A program made the translations under genes and the position numbers. From Zygnema cylindricum (taxonomy: Eukaryota; Streptophyta; Zygnematophyceae; Zygnematales; Zygnemataceae), in NCBI GenBank assembly GCA_037447655.1, contig JBBHKE010001378.1, forward strand, positions 64,001 through 124,000: a stretch of DNA of 60,000 nt, in the 5' to 3' direction. Every line of letters begins with the position of its first letter. Positions within the stretch are counted from its first letter, which is position 1. Below are positions 46,260-58,200 of the stretch, piece after piece. The notes under the pieces are model-generated. The model saw only the letters and a program-made list of their open reading frames with translations. It had not been told where the DNA came from and searched no databases.

Positions 46260-46361
46260 GGATAAAGCTGACCACTATCGGCCAGCTTGACGAACCGCAT
46301 CGGCCAGCTTGACGAACCGCAGGTACCGGGATCAAATCCCGAGTTCGTCAGGTATATTTTT
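46260..46361 (+). other. tRNA-like module of the E4 LTR with 22-bp duplication
   Basis: GGATAAAGC (46,260), then CGGCCAGCTTGACGAACCGC present twice in tandem, then GGATCAAATCC (46,329-46,339) and TTTTT (46,357-46,361). The duplication lengthens the A-B spacing. Confidence 0.55.
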
Positions 46362-46599
46362 AATAGCCTTAAAAAATATCTGTCTCTTGAACTAAGGCAG
46401 CCATGGATCAACCACTCTCTGTATCCTTCAGTGACTACAACAAGTATGGGGGCTAGAGAGAGGAGGTGTAGGCAGGCTGTTTGTCCTTTTTCTTCTTATT
46501 TTATACTAACATTTTAAACCTAGAAAATACTCTAGAGATCTATTAATTTCAACACTCCCCTTATTTTCTAGTCTAATTTTAATTTTTCTTTCAACCCAC

Positions 46600-48190
46600 A
46601 TTTTTCCCGACAATATTTTAATTTAGGAGAGGGCACAGGTTTGGTCATCATGTCAGCCACCATTTCTTCATCAGGTCTATACACAAGATTTAAAATTTTA
46701 TTTTCAACTTTTTCTCTTACGAAGCTTAATCTTACGTCCATATGTTTTGCTTTGAAATGGTGTTTTGGATTGGCTGAAATTGCGATTGCAGCTTGATTAT
46801 CACAAAAGATTTAATGCACTCCCTCCTTCATATATCCCGGTTCTTGCAATAATGATTTCACCCACATTAGTTCTTTCACAACAGAACAAGACGCCATATA
46901 CTCAGCCTCCATAGTAGACTGAGCGACCAGCTTTTGTTGCTTACTGCTCCAACAACAAGCACCTTCCTCCACATACAAAACATATCCAGAAGTGCATCTT
47001 CTCAAAGGTGCATCCCCATAACTGGCATCACTCCAAGTGGTGATATTAGTGTGCTCCCCTCCCAAATGCAACCATAATTTTTTTGGTTCCAACCAGATAT
47101 CTCATGACTCTCTTGGCTGCCTCCCAATCTCTCTTTCTAGGATCGTTGAGACTCCTACTGAGGACTCCTACTGCTGCCACTATGTCTGGCCTTGTACAGT
47201 TTATAAAGTAGATCAAACTTCCTACGACTTGTCTGTAAGGAATAGACTTCATAAACTCTCTCTCCTTTGGACTCATCTGATCATCTAAAATTATCACTCC
47301 TCCTACACTCCCATCACTTACTTTTTTCAAGTCCATGGGAGTGGTACAACTGTTAGCTTTCTCCATTTGAAATTTCTCAAGCATATTCCCTATTGCTTTT
47401 TTCTGAGTGAGTGTTATGATCTTTTTACCCTTATCTCTTTCCATTTGAATTCCCAAAATATATCATGCCTCCCCTAAATCTTTCATGTAAAATCTGCTTC
47501 TAAGATCTTTCTTCAACTTATTGATCTTTTCCAAAGACTTACTTAACACCAGCAGATCATCCACATAAATTGCAATAAAGACCACACCATTCTCATCCTC
47601 AAACATATAGATAGAATAGTCAGACTGATCTTGATATATCCTAGACCAGTAAGAAACTCATCTAGTTTCTTATTCCACTGTCATGGAGCCTGCTTAAGTC
47701 CATATAAGGACTTTATGAGCCAACAGACTTAACTCTCTTCTCCATTCTCCACAAATCCCTCTGGTTGCCTCATAAAGATTTCTTCCTCTAACTCACCATT
47801 GAGGAAGGCGGTCTTAATGACCATATGATGAACTCCATGTCTTCCGCTCCTGCTAGACTGAGGAGAAACCTGACTGATGGGAAACGAACAACTGGGGCGA
47901 ATGTCTCCTCATAGTCAATCCCCTCGTTTTGCGTGAAACCTTTTGCCACCAAACGAGCCTTATATCTTTCGATTGTATTGTCAGGGTTTAGTTTTAGTTT
48001 AATGACCCATTTACACCTAATAGGTTTTCTGTCTGGAGGGCAATCTGCTAGTTCCCAGGTATTTGGTTCCATGATAGAAGCCATCTGCTAGTTCCCAGGT
48101 ATTTGGTTCCATGATAGAAGCCATTTCATCATTTATGGCCCTGATCCATCTGTCCTTTTCTGGACTGTTCACTGCATCCAAGTATGACTG
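46600..48190 (-). pseudogene. E4 RNase H and reverse transcriptase
   Basis: RNase H (47,092-46,811) has WSDASYGDAPLRRCTSGYV and STMEAEYMAS. RT has IPYRQVVGSLIYFINCTRPD, the intact catalytic YVDD (codons near 47,560), and [19 protein letters not shown] 40-bp tandem duplication (48,044-48,083 and 48,084-48,123) lies in the RT N-terminus, and stops occur near 47,640 and 47,730. Confidence 0.85.
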
Positions 48191-48249
48191 AGGCTCATCA
48201 CGATGTGATATCTTAGTTACCTTATGAGCCGACTATTTCTCTTGTAGCC

Positions 48250-49001
48250 TTTTGCTGCTCCTTCTCCCCCCTTCAAATTATGAAGCTGGAATAGAGGGAA
48301 GTCTTGGGTTCCTCCTTAGTGTCTCATTAGCTCCCCTATTCATGGAAGATGGTTCCGATTCCTCCTCTTCTGTCTCCTCGAAATCCATGGGAATATGTGG
48401 GGTATCTGGTAGCTCTCCTGTATCTTGGATCTCCCCTGAATCTGCAATCACGGTATCACTCATGTCCTTTTCGCGAAAAACAGAGTTCTCCTCACTCTCG
48501 GACTCAAACCTGATTCTTATCTTCTTAGTATATTTAAAGGGGTCAATTGACTTTCCTTCATCCATTACAACTAGGTGTTTTACCAGAATGATATCTTGCT
48601 TTGCTAAGTCATAAACTCTTTATCCCTTAACATCCTCATCATATCCCACAAAATATCCAGATTTTCCCTTAGCATCAATTTTCCAGTTTTTCTTATCCGT
48701 ATCTAGATTGTAAACTTGACTACCAAAAACTTTAAGGTGAGAGATATCTGGTTTTCTTCCAACCCATCTCTCATAAGGTGTCATATCTTTGACTGCAGAT
48801 GTGAGGACTCTATTTTAAATGTAATTGGCACAGTTCATGGCTTCTGCCCAAAATCTTTTTCCTATTTTCTTGTCAGCCAACATACTGCATACACTTTCTC
48901 GTAGTGTTCGGTTTAGCCTTTCTGCTACACCATTTTGTTCCGGATTATGTTTTACAGTTTTCTGGTGTTGAACTCCCTCATCTCTTAAGTATTCCTTAAA
49001 T
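48250..49001 (-). pseudogene. E4 integrase C-terminal part and linker
   Basis: Linker (48,565-48,278: MDEGKSIDPFKY, RIRFESESEE) and integrase end with NGVAERLNR-type and DEGVQHQKT-type codons. It breaks inside the codons for NQFKEY at the E5 insertion; the partner half begins at 59,503. Confidence 0.8.
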
Positions 49002-49018
49002 TGTAGAAATTAATGGTT

Positions 49019-50317
49019 TTAAGTATTATCTAGACTGAAAACTTGACTGCCGAAAACCTTTAAATGAGATAAGTCTGGTTTCCGGCCTGTCCATCTCTCA
49101 TAAGGTGTTTGATCTTTTATAGCTGAAGTAAGAACTCTATTTTTGAGGTAATTAGCACAGTTCATTGCTTCTGCCCAAAACCTTTTTCCTATCTTCTTAT
49201 CCGACAACATACTTCTAGCACTATCACTTAGTGTTCTATTTAACCTTTCAGCTACCCCATTCTGTTCCGGATTTTCTGGAACTGTCTTTTGGTGTTGAAC
49301 CCCATCTTCTCTCAAAAAATCCTCAAACTGGTTAGAAGTATACTCTCCACCATTGTCACTCCTTACTCTCTTGATTGGAGTTTCATGGAGTTTTTCGCTC
49401 CATGCTTTAAATTGTCTAAAACAATCCTGAGCTTTTGACTTGTTTTTCAAAAAATACACCCAGGAATACCGAGACCAATCATCAGTTATAGTCATCATAA
49501 ATCTCTTCCCCCCCGGTGAGGGCACTCTAGCCGGTCCCCAAATATCTGTGTATACTAGATCTAGAAGTTTTTCTCTCTTGTAGGTGGCGTTTTTAGGAAA
49601 GGGTAATCTGTGTGCTTTACCTTGAGCACACCCACTACAATCACTTATATTCTCACTCTCAGTGAACTGAATCCTTTCCACCACTCCCATCTTTTTCATC
49701 TCTCTTAACTTATCTAGATTCACATGCCCAAGCTTCTTATGCCACATCATAATATCATGAACACTAGCATAATAAAGTTTCTTCGTTTCATTACTTAAGA
49801 TCAGCCTAAACATCCCATGGCTACCTTTCTCAGCAATGAAATAGACATCCTCCTCAAAACTAGCTGTAAAGACTCCTTCCCTAGTGCTAGTGAAAAAACC
49901 CTTATCATCTAATACAGATGTAGAGATAAGGTTTTTGTTCAGCAGCTGAATAAACAATACATCGGAGAATGTTAATATAGATGTCTTTCCTTCAACTAAC
50001 ACTTTCAAATCTACCGATCCTACAAGAGTAGTGATGAATATCCTCCCATCCCCGTACTCTATCTCTACGGTGGGAATCTTTCTTATCTTAGTGAACAAGT
50101 GCCTATCCTTACACATGTGCATTGAGGCACCTGAATCTATAATCCAGCCTGCTTCACCTTTCAATCCACCGTAAGCACATTTCTGCCTTCGTGGAATTTC
50201 AACCTCAGTTTTCGCCTCCAACTCCTCATCCAAAAGGAGCTCATTGTCCTCGTCCTCGGATTCCGCCTCAAGTACCTGTGTGACAATGGGCCTTTTTCTT
50301 TCCTCTCGCGGTACCAC
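49019..50317 (-). pseudogene. E5 protease-integrase, long open frame
   Basis: Open for 432 codons. Protease site WIIDSGASMHMC is intact. The integrase HHCC finger (WHKKLGHVNLDKL ... CSGCAQGKAHR) and core (VYTDIWGPAR ... SDNGGEYTSNQF ... PEQNGVAERLNRT) look intact. It ends at LTR sequence (SLDNT-stop) at the permutation break. One extra base near 50,290 puts it one frame away from gag; in E2 the two are in the same frame. Confidence 0.85.
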
Positions 50318-51302
50318 CGGTCTGCCCCTCCTTTAACCGAAGCTCAGTTAGCTTAGTGCACTCTGCCATATAGTGCCCCGGTTTCTTACAAAAATGACAT
50401 AATCCTTTGGGAGCCCTTGTTTCGAACTCGTCAACCTGTTTTTTCTGCTCCCTACCCCCATAATTTCCGACTGGTTTCCGGGAATCCTTGTTCCTCCAAT
50501 CGTTCGCTGTTGCCAAGGCTTGGCCACTCTTTCCTCCCCTTCGGATCTCAATCATATTCTCTCGAACGAGAATCATCCCTACCACTGAGTTCCATATCCA
50601 CCTTGAGTCCGGCAAGTCCTGCACACGGTTGACTATGTTCTCGAACTCATCAGGTAACTTCATTAGTAAACAGTTAACCTTTTCTTTTTCACTTAAAACT
50701 TTTCCCGCACTCTCTAGCTCCATGAAGAGTGTAGCAAGCTCATTGCAAATATCCAACATATTTCCCCCTTTGTATACATACTCCTTAACTTTCTGATCAG
50801 CCAACTGTTGTTGCTGAATCGTACCACTTCGGTACATCTCTATGAGAGCCATCCAAAGATCGGATGCCCTCTCTACCTGCAAATGAGGACATACAAGTCC
50901 TTGAGTGAGATGGCGTAGGATGAAGTGCTTTGCCGCCATATTGTTGAAGTCCCAAGTTTCAGTATCATTCTCCTCGTTCCTCGGAATAGGTGACATGAAT
51001 GCTAAACCAGTTGCTATTGGTGTGGTCGTCTCCTTCTCCTTTCCTTTGTCCACCACCTCTCCTTCCTTTGTTTCCTTCGTTGAAGGTGAATCCTCTTTCG
51101 TGGTAAATCTGCTTCCTTTAAACCCTGGAGGAATTCCAAGACTTGATGGACGCCCCAATCGTCCACTCACTATCCCCCAAAACCTTTTTTCGCATAGAGC
51201 TCCTATCATCATACTTTCCTAGTATATGAAGCCAGTTCCATTAAAGATTGGTACCCTAGAGGGTGGGCCCATAACTTGAAACTCTGAGACCTCCATAAGT
51301 CC
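50268..51302 (-). pseudogene. E5 gag
   Basis: The natural start, in the LTR hairpin (about 51,302), is followed by a stop in the FIY-stop codons near 51,223. The frame is then open from 51,212 to 50,268 with ALCEKRFWGIVSGRLGR, the Gag core (NDTETWDFNN, YVYKGGNMLD, LLMKLPDEFENI) and zinc knuckle CHFCKKPGHYMAEC. Confidence 0.85.
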
Positions 51303-51585
51303 TCAGAGTGGACAGCTTCTAAGAAGCCTATAGGATAATCCTGACCCCTTTGTGTTTAAGCAAAAATAACTGCCACCCTGGCAGACAAAAACTCTGACCA
51401 CCTTCATCCTTGTGAAGAAAAGACTCCCCTGAGTCGATAGCAAAAAGAATCTCTGAATTTGCTCCCCTGAGCAGTAAGTTATGGAGGGTCAAAGTTGACC
51501 TTTTGTACAGAAGCTCTCTGGGAGAGAGGGTCCTATCTTCTAATTTTTCTAAGTCCTATCTCTCTCACAGACTCAATCTACTGAT

Positions 51586-51770
51586 GTACGAAACCAATCA
51601 GATTACAGTTCCGTACGCAAAAGTACAGCTGCCGGTGTACTTTATGTACGGACACTGTACGACATGCCTTAAATGTCGACACGTGGTATGTCCGGATTCG
51701 CTCCTTTAATCCTCGGAGATGCCACGCTCCAATGTAACTTCGCCACGTGTCATCCGATGTGGCGATGCCC
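51586..51770. promoter_or_regulatory. U3 GTAC cluster and G-box dyad
   Basis: Six GTAC tetranucleotides in about 80 bp (51,586-51,665), then CACGTG at 51,680 and 51,744. The second lies in CGCCAC ... GTGGCG dyad symmetry. GTAC is the core bound by SBP/SPL factors and CACGTG is the G-box of bZIP/bHLH factors. The arrangement recurs in S2, S3, E2, E3 and S5. Confidence 0.5.
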
Positions 51771-52048
51771 ACAAACCGCCGAATTCTCCTTCCGCGATCT
51801 CGGCGCTAATTCTGGCCGTCCGATTAAACTCGCATTTGATCGTAGCCGTAATAAATACATGCGCGGTATTTGTTTCGCTTACGAAATCAATGCGCGGTAT
51901 TGATTTCTTATCCGTACCGTAATTCGTACTTTTACACTACCATATCTATGTATCCCGTTAACAGTTATAGTTAAATGTCTTATCCTACGTGTACATGTTT
52001 AAATAATTATCGTACTATATACTACGTAACACTACTTCTAGACTTAAC

Positions 52049-52126
52049 GGCTAAGGCTACCGACTATCTACTCCTTGACGGCCGGCACGTACCAGGATCA
52101 AATCCTGTCGTCGGCACATACCTTTT
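52049..52126 (+). other. tRNA-like module, E5 LTR
   Basis: GGCTAAGGC (52,049-52,057), GGATCAAATCC (52,095-52,105) and TTTT (52,123-52,126). A second copy in the partial LTR is at 55,029-55,106. Confidence 0.6.
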
Positions 52127-52341
52127 AGTAATTAATCCCTATTCTAATATAAATTTCGCGTAAACCTGAGGATAGCCTAGGTAGCCATGGCTCTAGCTTC
52201 CTCTCCAATTTCTCAGTGACTGCGACAAGTTTGAGAGTTGGAGAGAGAAGTTAGAGGTAGACTGCCTCGGTTTTTTTATTTCTATTCAGACTTAGAAAAT
52301 ACTTAAAACCATTAATTTCTACACTCCCCTTATTTTCTAGT

Positions 52342-54662
52342 CAATCTTTAATTTCAGACCACACTTCTCCCTGCAGAAAATTAGCTTAGGGGAAGGCACA
52401 GGTTTGGTCATCATATCTGCTACCATCTCACTATCTGGTCGGTACTCTAAACTGATTATTTTATTTTTTACTTTCTCTCTAACAAACTGAGTCTAATGTC
52501 CATGTGTTTAGCTTTAAAATGATGTTTAGGATTGGCAGAAATAGCGATTGTTGCTTGATTATCACAAAATATTTTCTGCACACCACTCTTAAGATGACCA
52601 AGTTTACCAAGTAAAGACTTGACCCACATCAATTCTTTTACAGCATAGCAAGAGGCCATATACTTAGCCTCCATGGTGGACTGAGCAATAACCTTTTGCT
52701 CTTTGCTACTCCAACAGCAAGCCCCATCACCCACATATAATACATATCCAGAAGTGCATCTCCTCATCGGAGCATCACCATAACTGGCATCACTTTAAGT
52801 AGTGATGTCAGTATTCTCCCCACCCAAATGCAACCATAGATCCCTAGTTCCTATCAAGTATCTAAGAACTCTCTTAGCTGCCTCCCAATCCTTCTTAGTG
52901 GGAGCATTTAGACTTCTACTCAGCACTCCTACAGCTGCAGCTAAATCCGGCCGGGTACAATTCATAAAATAGATTAGACTTCCCACTACTTGCCTGTAAG
53001 GAATAGTCTGCATGAACTTCTGTTCTTCAAGAGATAATTCCTCGTCTAAGACTATGACTCCTTCTTCCTCACTCCCCTCACTTCCCTTCTTCAATTCCAT
53101 TGGAGTTGTACAACTATTAGCTTTATCCATTTGAAATTTTTCAAGCATGTTCCCTATTGCTTCCTTTTGAGTCAATCTTATAATTTTTCTTTTTCGGTCT
53201 CTCTCTACTTGAATTCCCAAAATATATTTTGCTTCCCCCATATCCTTCATTTCAAATCTCCCCTTAAGATCGGTTTTCAGTTTATTAATTTTTTCCATTG
53301 ATTTACTTAAAACAAGCAAATCATCAACATAAATTGCAATAAATATAAAACCTTCCTAATCTTCGAAAAACATAGATTGAGTGATCTGAGCTGATCCGGA
53401 TATATCCCAGACCGGTAAGAAACTCATCAAGCTTCTTATTCCACTGTCGAGGCGCCTGTTACAAACCATAAAGAGATTTAATCAGCCGGCATACCTTACT
53501 CTCCTCTCCTTCTTCCACAAACCCTTCGGGTTGTCGCATGAAGATCTCCTCTTCCAATTCTCCATGCAAAAAGGCTGTTTTGATGTCCATCTGGTGCACT
53601 TCCATGTCTTCCGCTGCTGCCAGGCTGAGAAGTATGCGGACGGAGGGAAATCTGACCACCGGGGCAAAGGTTTCCTCGTAGTCAATTCCCTCCTTTTGTG
53701 TAAATCCCTCTGCCACTAGTCCGGCCTTGTAGCGCTCGATTGTGTTATCTGGGTTCAGTATTAATTTGAAAACCCACTTACAACCGATTGGTTTTCGGTT
53801 AGGTGGACAATCCACCAGCTCCCAAGTATTGGCTGCCATAATTGAGGCCATCTCTTCATTGATGGCTGTCTTCCACCGATTTCTTTCTGGACAAGTCATC
53901 GCCTCTCCATAAGTTTGAGGTTCATCTTGATGAGATAGTTTAGTTACCTTCTTATTAACCTGTTTTTCTTGCAGTCTTTTACTACTTCTCCTTCCCCCTT
54001 CAAAATCTGAGGCCGGAATAGATGGTTCTCGTGGATTCTTTCGAACAAACTTGGTTTCTCCCCTATCCCTTGATTCCGAATCAATTTCCACCACGTCTTC
54101 CGCTTCGGGTAGAGTTGTCACTGGGGTTTCCACAGCCGAGTCCTTTTCGGTCTGATTTGTACCTGCAAGAATGTCATCGTCTCTAAAACTTGGATAGTTA
54201 GGAAGCTCAAAGTCATCAGAATTTTCTGACTCAAATCTGATTTTTACTGACTTTGTATATTTGAAGGGATCCACAGACTTTCCTTCATCCATAACTACTA
54301 GATGCTTTACTAAGATTATATCTTCTCTTTTTAGATCATAAACTTTATATCCTTTAACATCCTCATCATATCCTAATAAGTATTGTGGTTTTCCTTTAGG
54401 ATCTAGCTTCCAATTAGACCGATCTGTATCTAGACTGAATACTTGACTGCCGAAAACCTTTAAATGAGATAAGTCTGGTTTCCAGCCTGTCCATCTCTCA
54501 TAAGGTGTTTGATCTTTTATAGCTGAAGTAAGAACTCTATTTTTGAGGTAATTAGCACAGTTCATTGCTTCTGCCCAAAACCTTTTTCCTCTCTTCTTAT
54601 CCGACAACATACTTCTAGCACTATCACTTAGTGTTCTATTTAACCTTTCAGCTACCCCATTC
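52342..54662 (-). pseudogene. E5 reverse transcriptase-RNase H and integrase end
   Basis: From 54,610 a 383-codon frame runs from integrase (RFWAEAMNCANYLKNRV) through the linker to RT ([42 protein letters not shown]). YVDD is intact (53,331-53,320). Frames 53,319-52,795 and 52,767-52,468 give the RT end and RNase H (STMEAKYMAS, KHHFKAKHMDIRLS). One stop (TAG near 53,358) and two frameshifts break it. Confidence 0.85.
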
Positions 54663-55208
54663 GTGGTATGTCCGGATTCGCTCCTTTAATCCTCGGAGAT
54701 GCCGCGCTCCAATGTAACTTCGCCACGTGTCATCCGATGTGGCGATGCCCACAAACCGCCGAATTCTCCTTCCGCGATCTCAGCGTTAATTCTGGCCGTC
54801 CGATTAAACTCGCATTTGATCGTAGCCGTAATAAATACATGCGCGGTATTTGTTTCGCTTACGAAATCAATGCGCGGTATTGATTTCTTATACGTACCGT
54901 AATTCGTACTTTTACACTACCATATCTATGTATCCCGTTAACAGTTATAGTTAAATGTCTTATCCTACGTGTACATGTTTAAATAATTATCGTACTATAT
55001 ACTACGTAACACTACTTCTAGACTTAACGGCTAAGGCTACCGGCTATCTACTCCCTGACGGCCGGCAGGTACCAGGATCAAATCCTATCGCCGGCACATA
55101 CCTTTTAGTAATTAATCCCTATACTAATATAAATTTCGCGTAAACCTGAGGATAGCCTAGGTAGCCATGGCTCTAGCTTCCTCTCCAATTTCTCAGTGAC
55201 TGCGACAA
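54663..55208 (-). mobile_element. Partial E5 LTR between two breakpoints
   Basis: Matches 51,683-52,227 with only a few differences. Joined on the left to integrase (ccccattc|gtggtatg) and on the right head-on to plus-strand LTR sequence (gcgacaa|gatttgatc). Confidence 0.8.
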
Positions 55209-55225
55209 GATTTGATCCTGGTACC

Positions 55226-58200
55226 TGTTGGTTTTTGGGAAGATTCAGTTTCGTACATGCGTGCGCGTGCATATATATTTACTTGATATACTGTGGAGAT
55301 TTGAAGAGATTTGTGGATCGGGGGAGTAAGTGTGCGAGTGAAATTAAATGGACATAAAGAACAAACTGAGTGGCGCGGAATGCGCTAGGAAATGGACGGC
55401 GGATCGCGAAGCGATCCGACGATGATTTGAAATATTCGAAGTATTTGAAAATGTACGCCAGCCGTACAAATCAAAATGCGACAGGTGTACTTTAGTTTTG
55501 ACCGGCGGAATTTATGACATAGTACGTGGTCTCGGTACGGAAATAAATTCGGCTGTACGATATTGTTGACAAGTGGAATTTTTGTTTGGTTTTTGTGACC
55601 ACGCGGCACGACATCGACGGTGCCAAATAAGAGTTACGGACGGCGGACAAAGGCCGCCGATATTTTCAAGAGATCACATTGTTTTATGACGCATTATCTG
55701 GTGGACCGTACATATACGATGTCGGTTCACTACGTGGATTTATCTGCAAGTGACTAAGCAAGTTGTCGCTTATGACGCGTATTTTGCGGACGCGTCGGTG
55801 TAAATATTTGAAACAATATTGTTTTGTCGTATGTGTATTATTAATTTAGTATTGATTATGACATTTTTATTTTAAGTGATCAATTAGGGTTTTCGATAGT
55901 GTAATTTGTGTGTGTACGATGTCGTATTTGCAGACAAGTGTACGCTTACGATTGCTTGACTTTCAGGTGTACGCTTACGATTAGTTTGATTTAATGACAG
56001 TTACGTAATTTACGTTGGTTATTTTGACACTTAGTGATTTGTTAACAGCTCACAAGTGTATATATAGATTTGAGCTTCATTAGAATAATTAATCAATGCT
56101 GGTTAGTAAAGTGGGGACCGAAGATGTAGACTTTTAGGGTTGCCGATTAGGTCATGCACTTTGAATGATATAATGATTATACTTTGATTATACTCTTGTT
56201 TATGTGTGATGCATTTGTGTGTTATTATTTATTTATGTTTTTATATATGTTTGATATGCATTGTTTATGCATTTGTCCTAGGGTTTGTTTATGTCGATTA
56301 TTCCATCAAACCTTAGATGTTGTCATAGGGTTTATTTATGTTGATTATTCCATGAAACCCTAAATGTTGTTGTATGTTAAATGGAGGATGCATTTCAAAT
56401 GATTATTCCTTGGCCTAGCTTCGCTTAGCTTTTTGCATGATAGTTTGGGTGGCTTCTGCGGTCTATTTTAGACCAAAGAACAACAGGTTATGGGCCCACA
56501 CCCCATCTATCATATGTTAGGTTAAGTCAAGATAGGTTTGTGTCACACGCATTGTAGCGGGTTAATTTTGTTCTTGCTGGTTGTATTGCAGTAATGGTGT
56601 CTGTGTACCCATGAGATCGGCCTTATCATAGTGTTGGTATGTGCCGAGTTTAATCTTGCATCGCCCCAAGGGTTAACTTAGTGACAGTGCCGAAATGTCT
56701 ACCCTCAATGAAAATGATTAATCATGAGAAATGATATTTTATTTTTGGAAAATACATATTCGTTTGATGGAAGAGATGTGGAAGGTGGAGATTCGACGTT
56801 TGGGGGAGAGAGATCCGAAAAGTGGAGTTGTAGCATTTGGTGAAAGATCAGAATTTGTGGATCTATGATTATGAGATGTTATGAGATTTTATTTTTCGGT
56901 TGATTATGGTAGTCAGAGGAAAATGTGGTAAATTTGTTGGAATTTTGTTTATTTTTGGTAGAATTGATTTTGGGAAAATAGTTTATTATTTATGTATTTT
57001 TAATGGGAAATTTTCGGATTCAATTATTAAATGAGAAATTATATTTGATATAGTTGAAGTAAGAATTTTTTTTTGAGTTGGGTTATATTATTAGTGTAAT
57101 CCTTTAGTTTTAATTTTAGTTGATTTGAGATAGAATTGTGGGAAGTAGATTCGGATTTAGATATTGGTGAGAAAAGGAAAAATTGTTGGAATCTGAAAAA
57201 AAAAAAAAAAAAAAAAAATATTATGTATCATGAAATATGGATGGTATGTGGAGGCAGCGGAAGCAATGGTGGAACAAGTGGGAAACTTCTGGCGGAGGCA
57301 TTTGGTGGATACAGATGGAAGAGACAGCAGGAGGTGACAGTGGTGACAGCTGATGACGTAAATCTATGGAGTGTGGTAGATGATGACGTGGCGTCATGGA
57401 TTTACGAAACTAAATCTTCGGGGGAGTGTTGGTTTTTGGGAAGATTCAGTTTCGTACATGCGTGCGCGTGCATATATATTTACTTGATATACTGTGGAGA
57501 TTTGAAGAGATTTGTGGATCGGGGGAGTAAGTGTGCGAGTGAAATTAAATGGACATAAAGAACAAACTGAGTGGCGCGGAATGCGCTAGGAAATGGACGG
57601 CGGATCGCGAAGCGATCCGACGATGATTTGAAATATTCGAAGTATTTGAAAATGTACGCCAGCCGTACAAATCAAAATGCGACAGGTGTACTTTAGTTTT
57701 GACCGGCGGAATTTATGACATAGTACGTGGTCTCGGTACGGAAATAAATTCGGCTGTACGATATTGTTGACAAGTGGAATTTTTGTTTGGTTTTTGTGAC
57801 CACGCGGCACGACATCGACGGTGCCAAATAAGAGTTACGGACGGCGGACAAAGGCCGCCGATATTTTCAAGAGATCACATTGTTTTATGACGCATTATCT
57901 GGTGGACCGTACATATACGATGTCGGTTCACTACGTGGATTTATCTGCAAGTGACTAAGCAAGTTGTCGCTTATGACGCGTATTTTGCGGACGCGTCGGT
58001 GTAAATATTTGAAACAATATTGTTTTGTCGTATGTGTATTATTAATTTAGTATTGATTATGACATTTTTATTTTAAGTGATCAATTAGGGTTTTCGATAG
58101 TGTAATTTGTGTGTGTACGATGTCGTATTTGCAGACAAGTGTACGCTTACGATTGCTTGACTTTCAGGTGTACGCTTACGATTAGTTTGATTTAATGACA

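Larger units (their letters stand above)
45495..49001 (-). mobile_element. Copia-A element E4, 3' portion
   Basis: 3' LTR 45,495-46,554 (1,060 bp, TGTTGAAATTAATAG...ATTGCA), polypurine tract just above it, then RNase H, RT and integrase reading leftward. It is cut in integrase at 49,001 by E5 and continues at 59,503 to the window edge. Left TSD should be AACTG (45,490-45,494); the right one lies beyond 60,000. Confidence 0.88.
51277..52323 (-). mobile_element. E5 complete LTR (1,047 bp)
   Basis: TGTAGAAATTAATGG (from 52,323) to GAGTTTCA (51,277). It adjoins the primer site on one side and a polypurine tract (52,324-52,341) on the other, so it serves as 5' LTR of one half and 3' LTR of the other. 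Confidence 0.9.

Noticed and set aside
49002-49027. Independent solo LTR start unrelated to 59,502
   Set aside because: The matching TSD and the rejoined E4 integrase codons show that it is the left end of the same insertion.
51503-51903. Short repeated frames recurring at 54,668 and 59,106
   Set aside because: They recur only because the LTR is repeated; they overlap U3 control sequence and show no coding motif.
55385-55609. Identical 74-codon minus frames here and at 57,586
   Set aside because: Simply the two identical LTRs of the young element; no family match.
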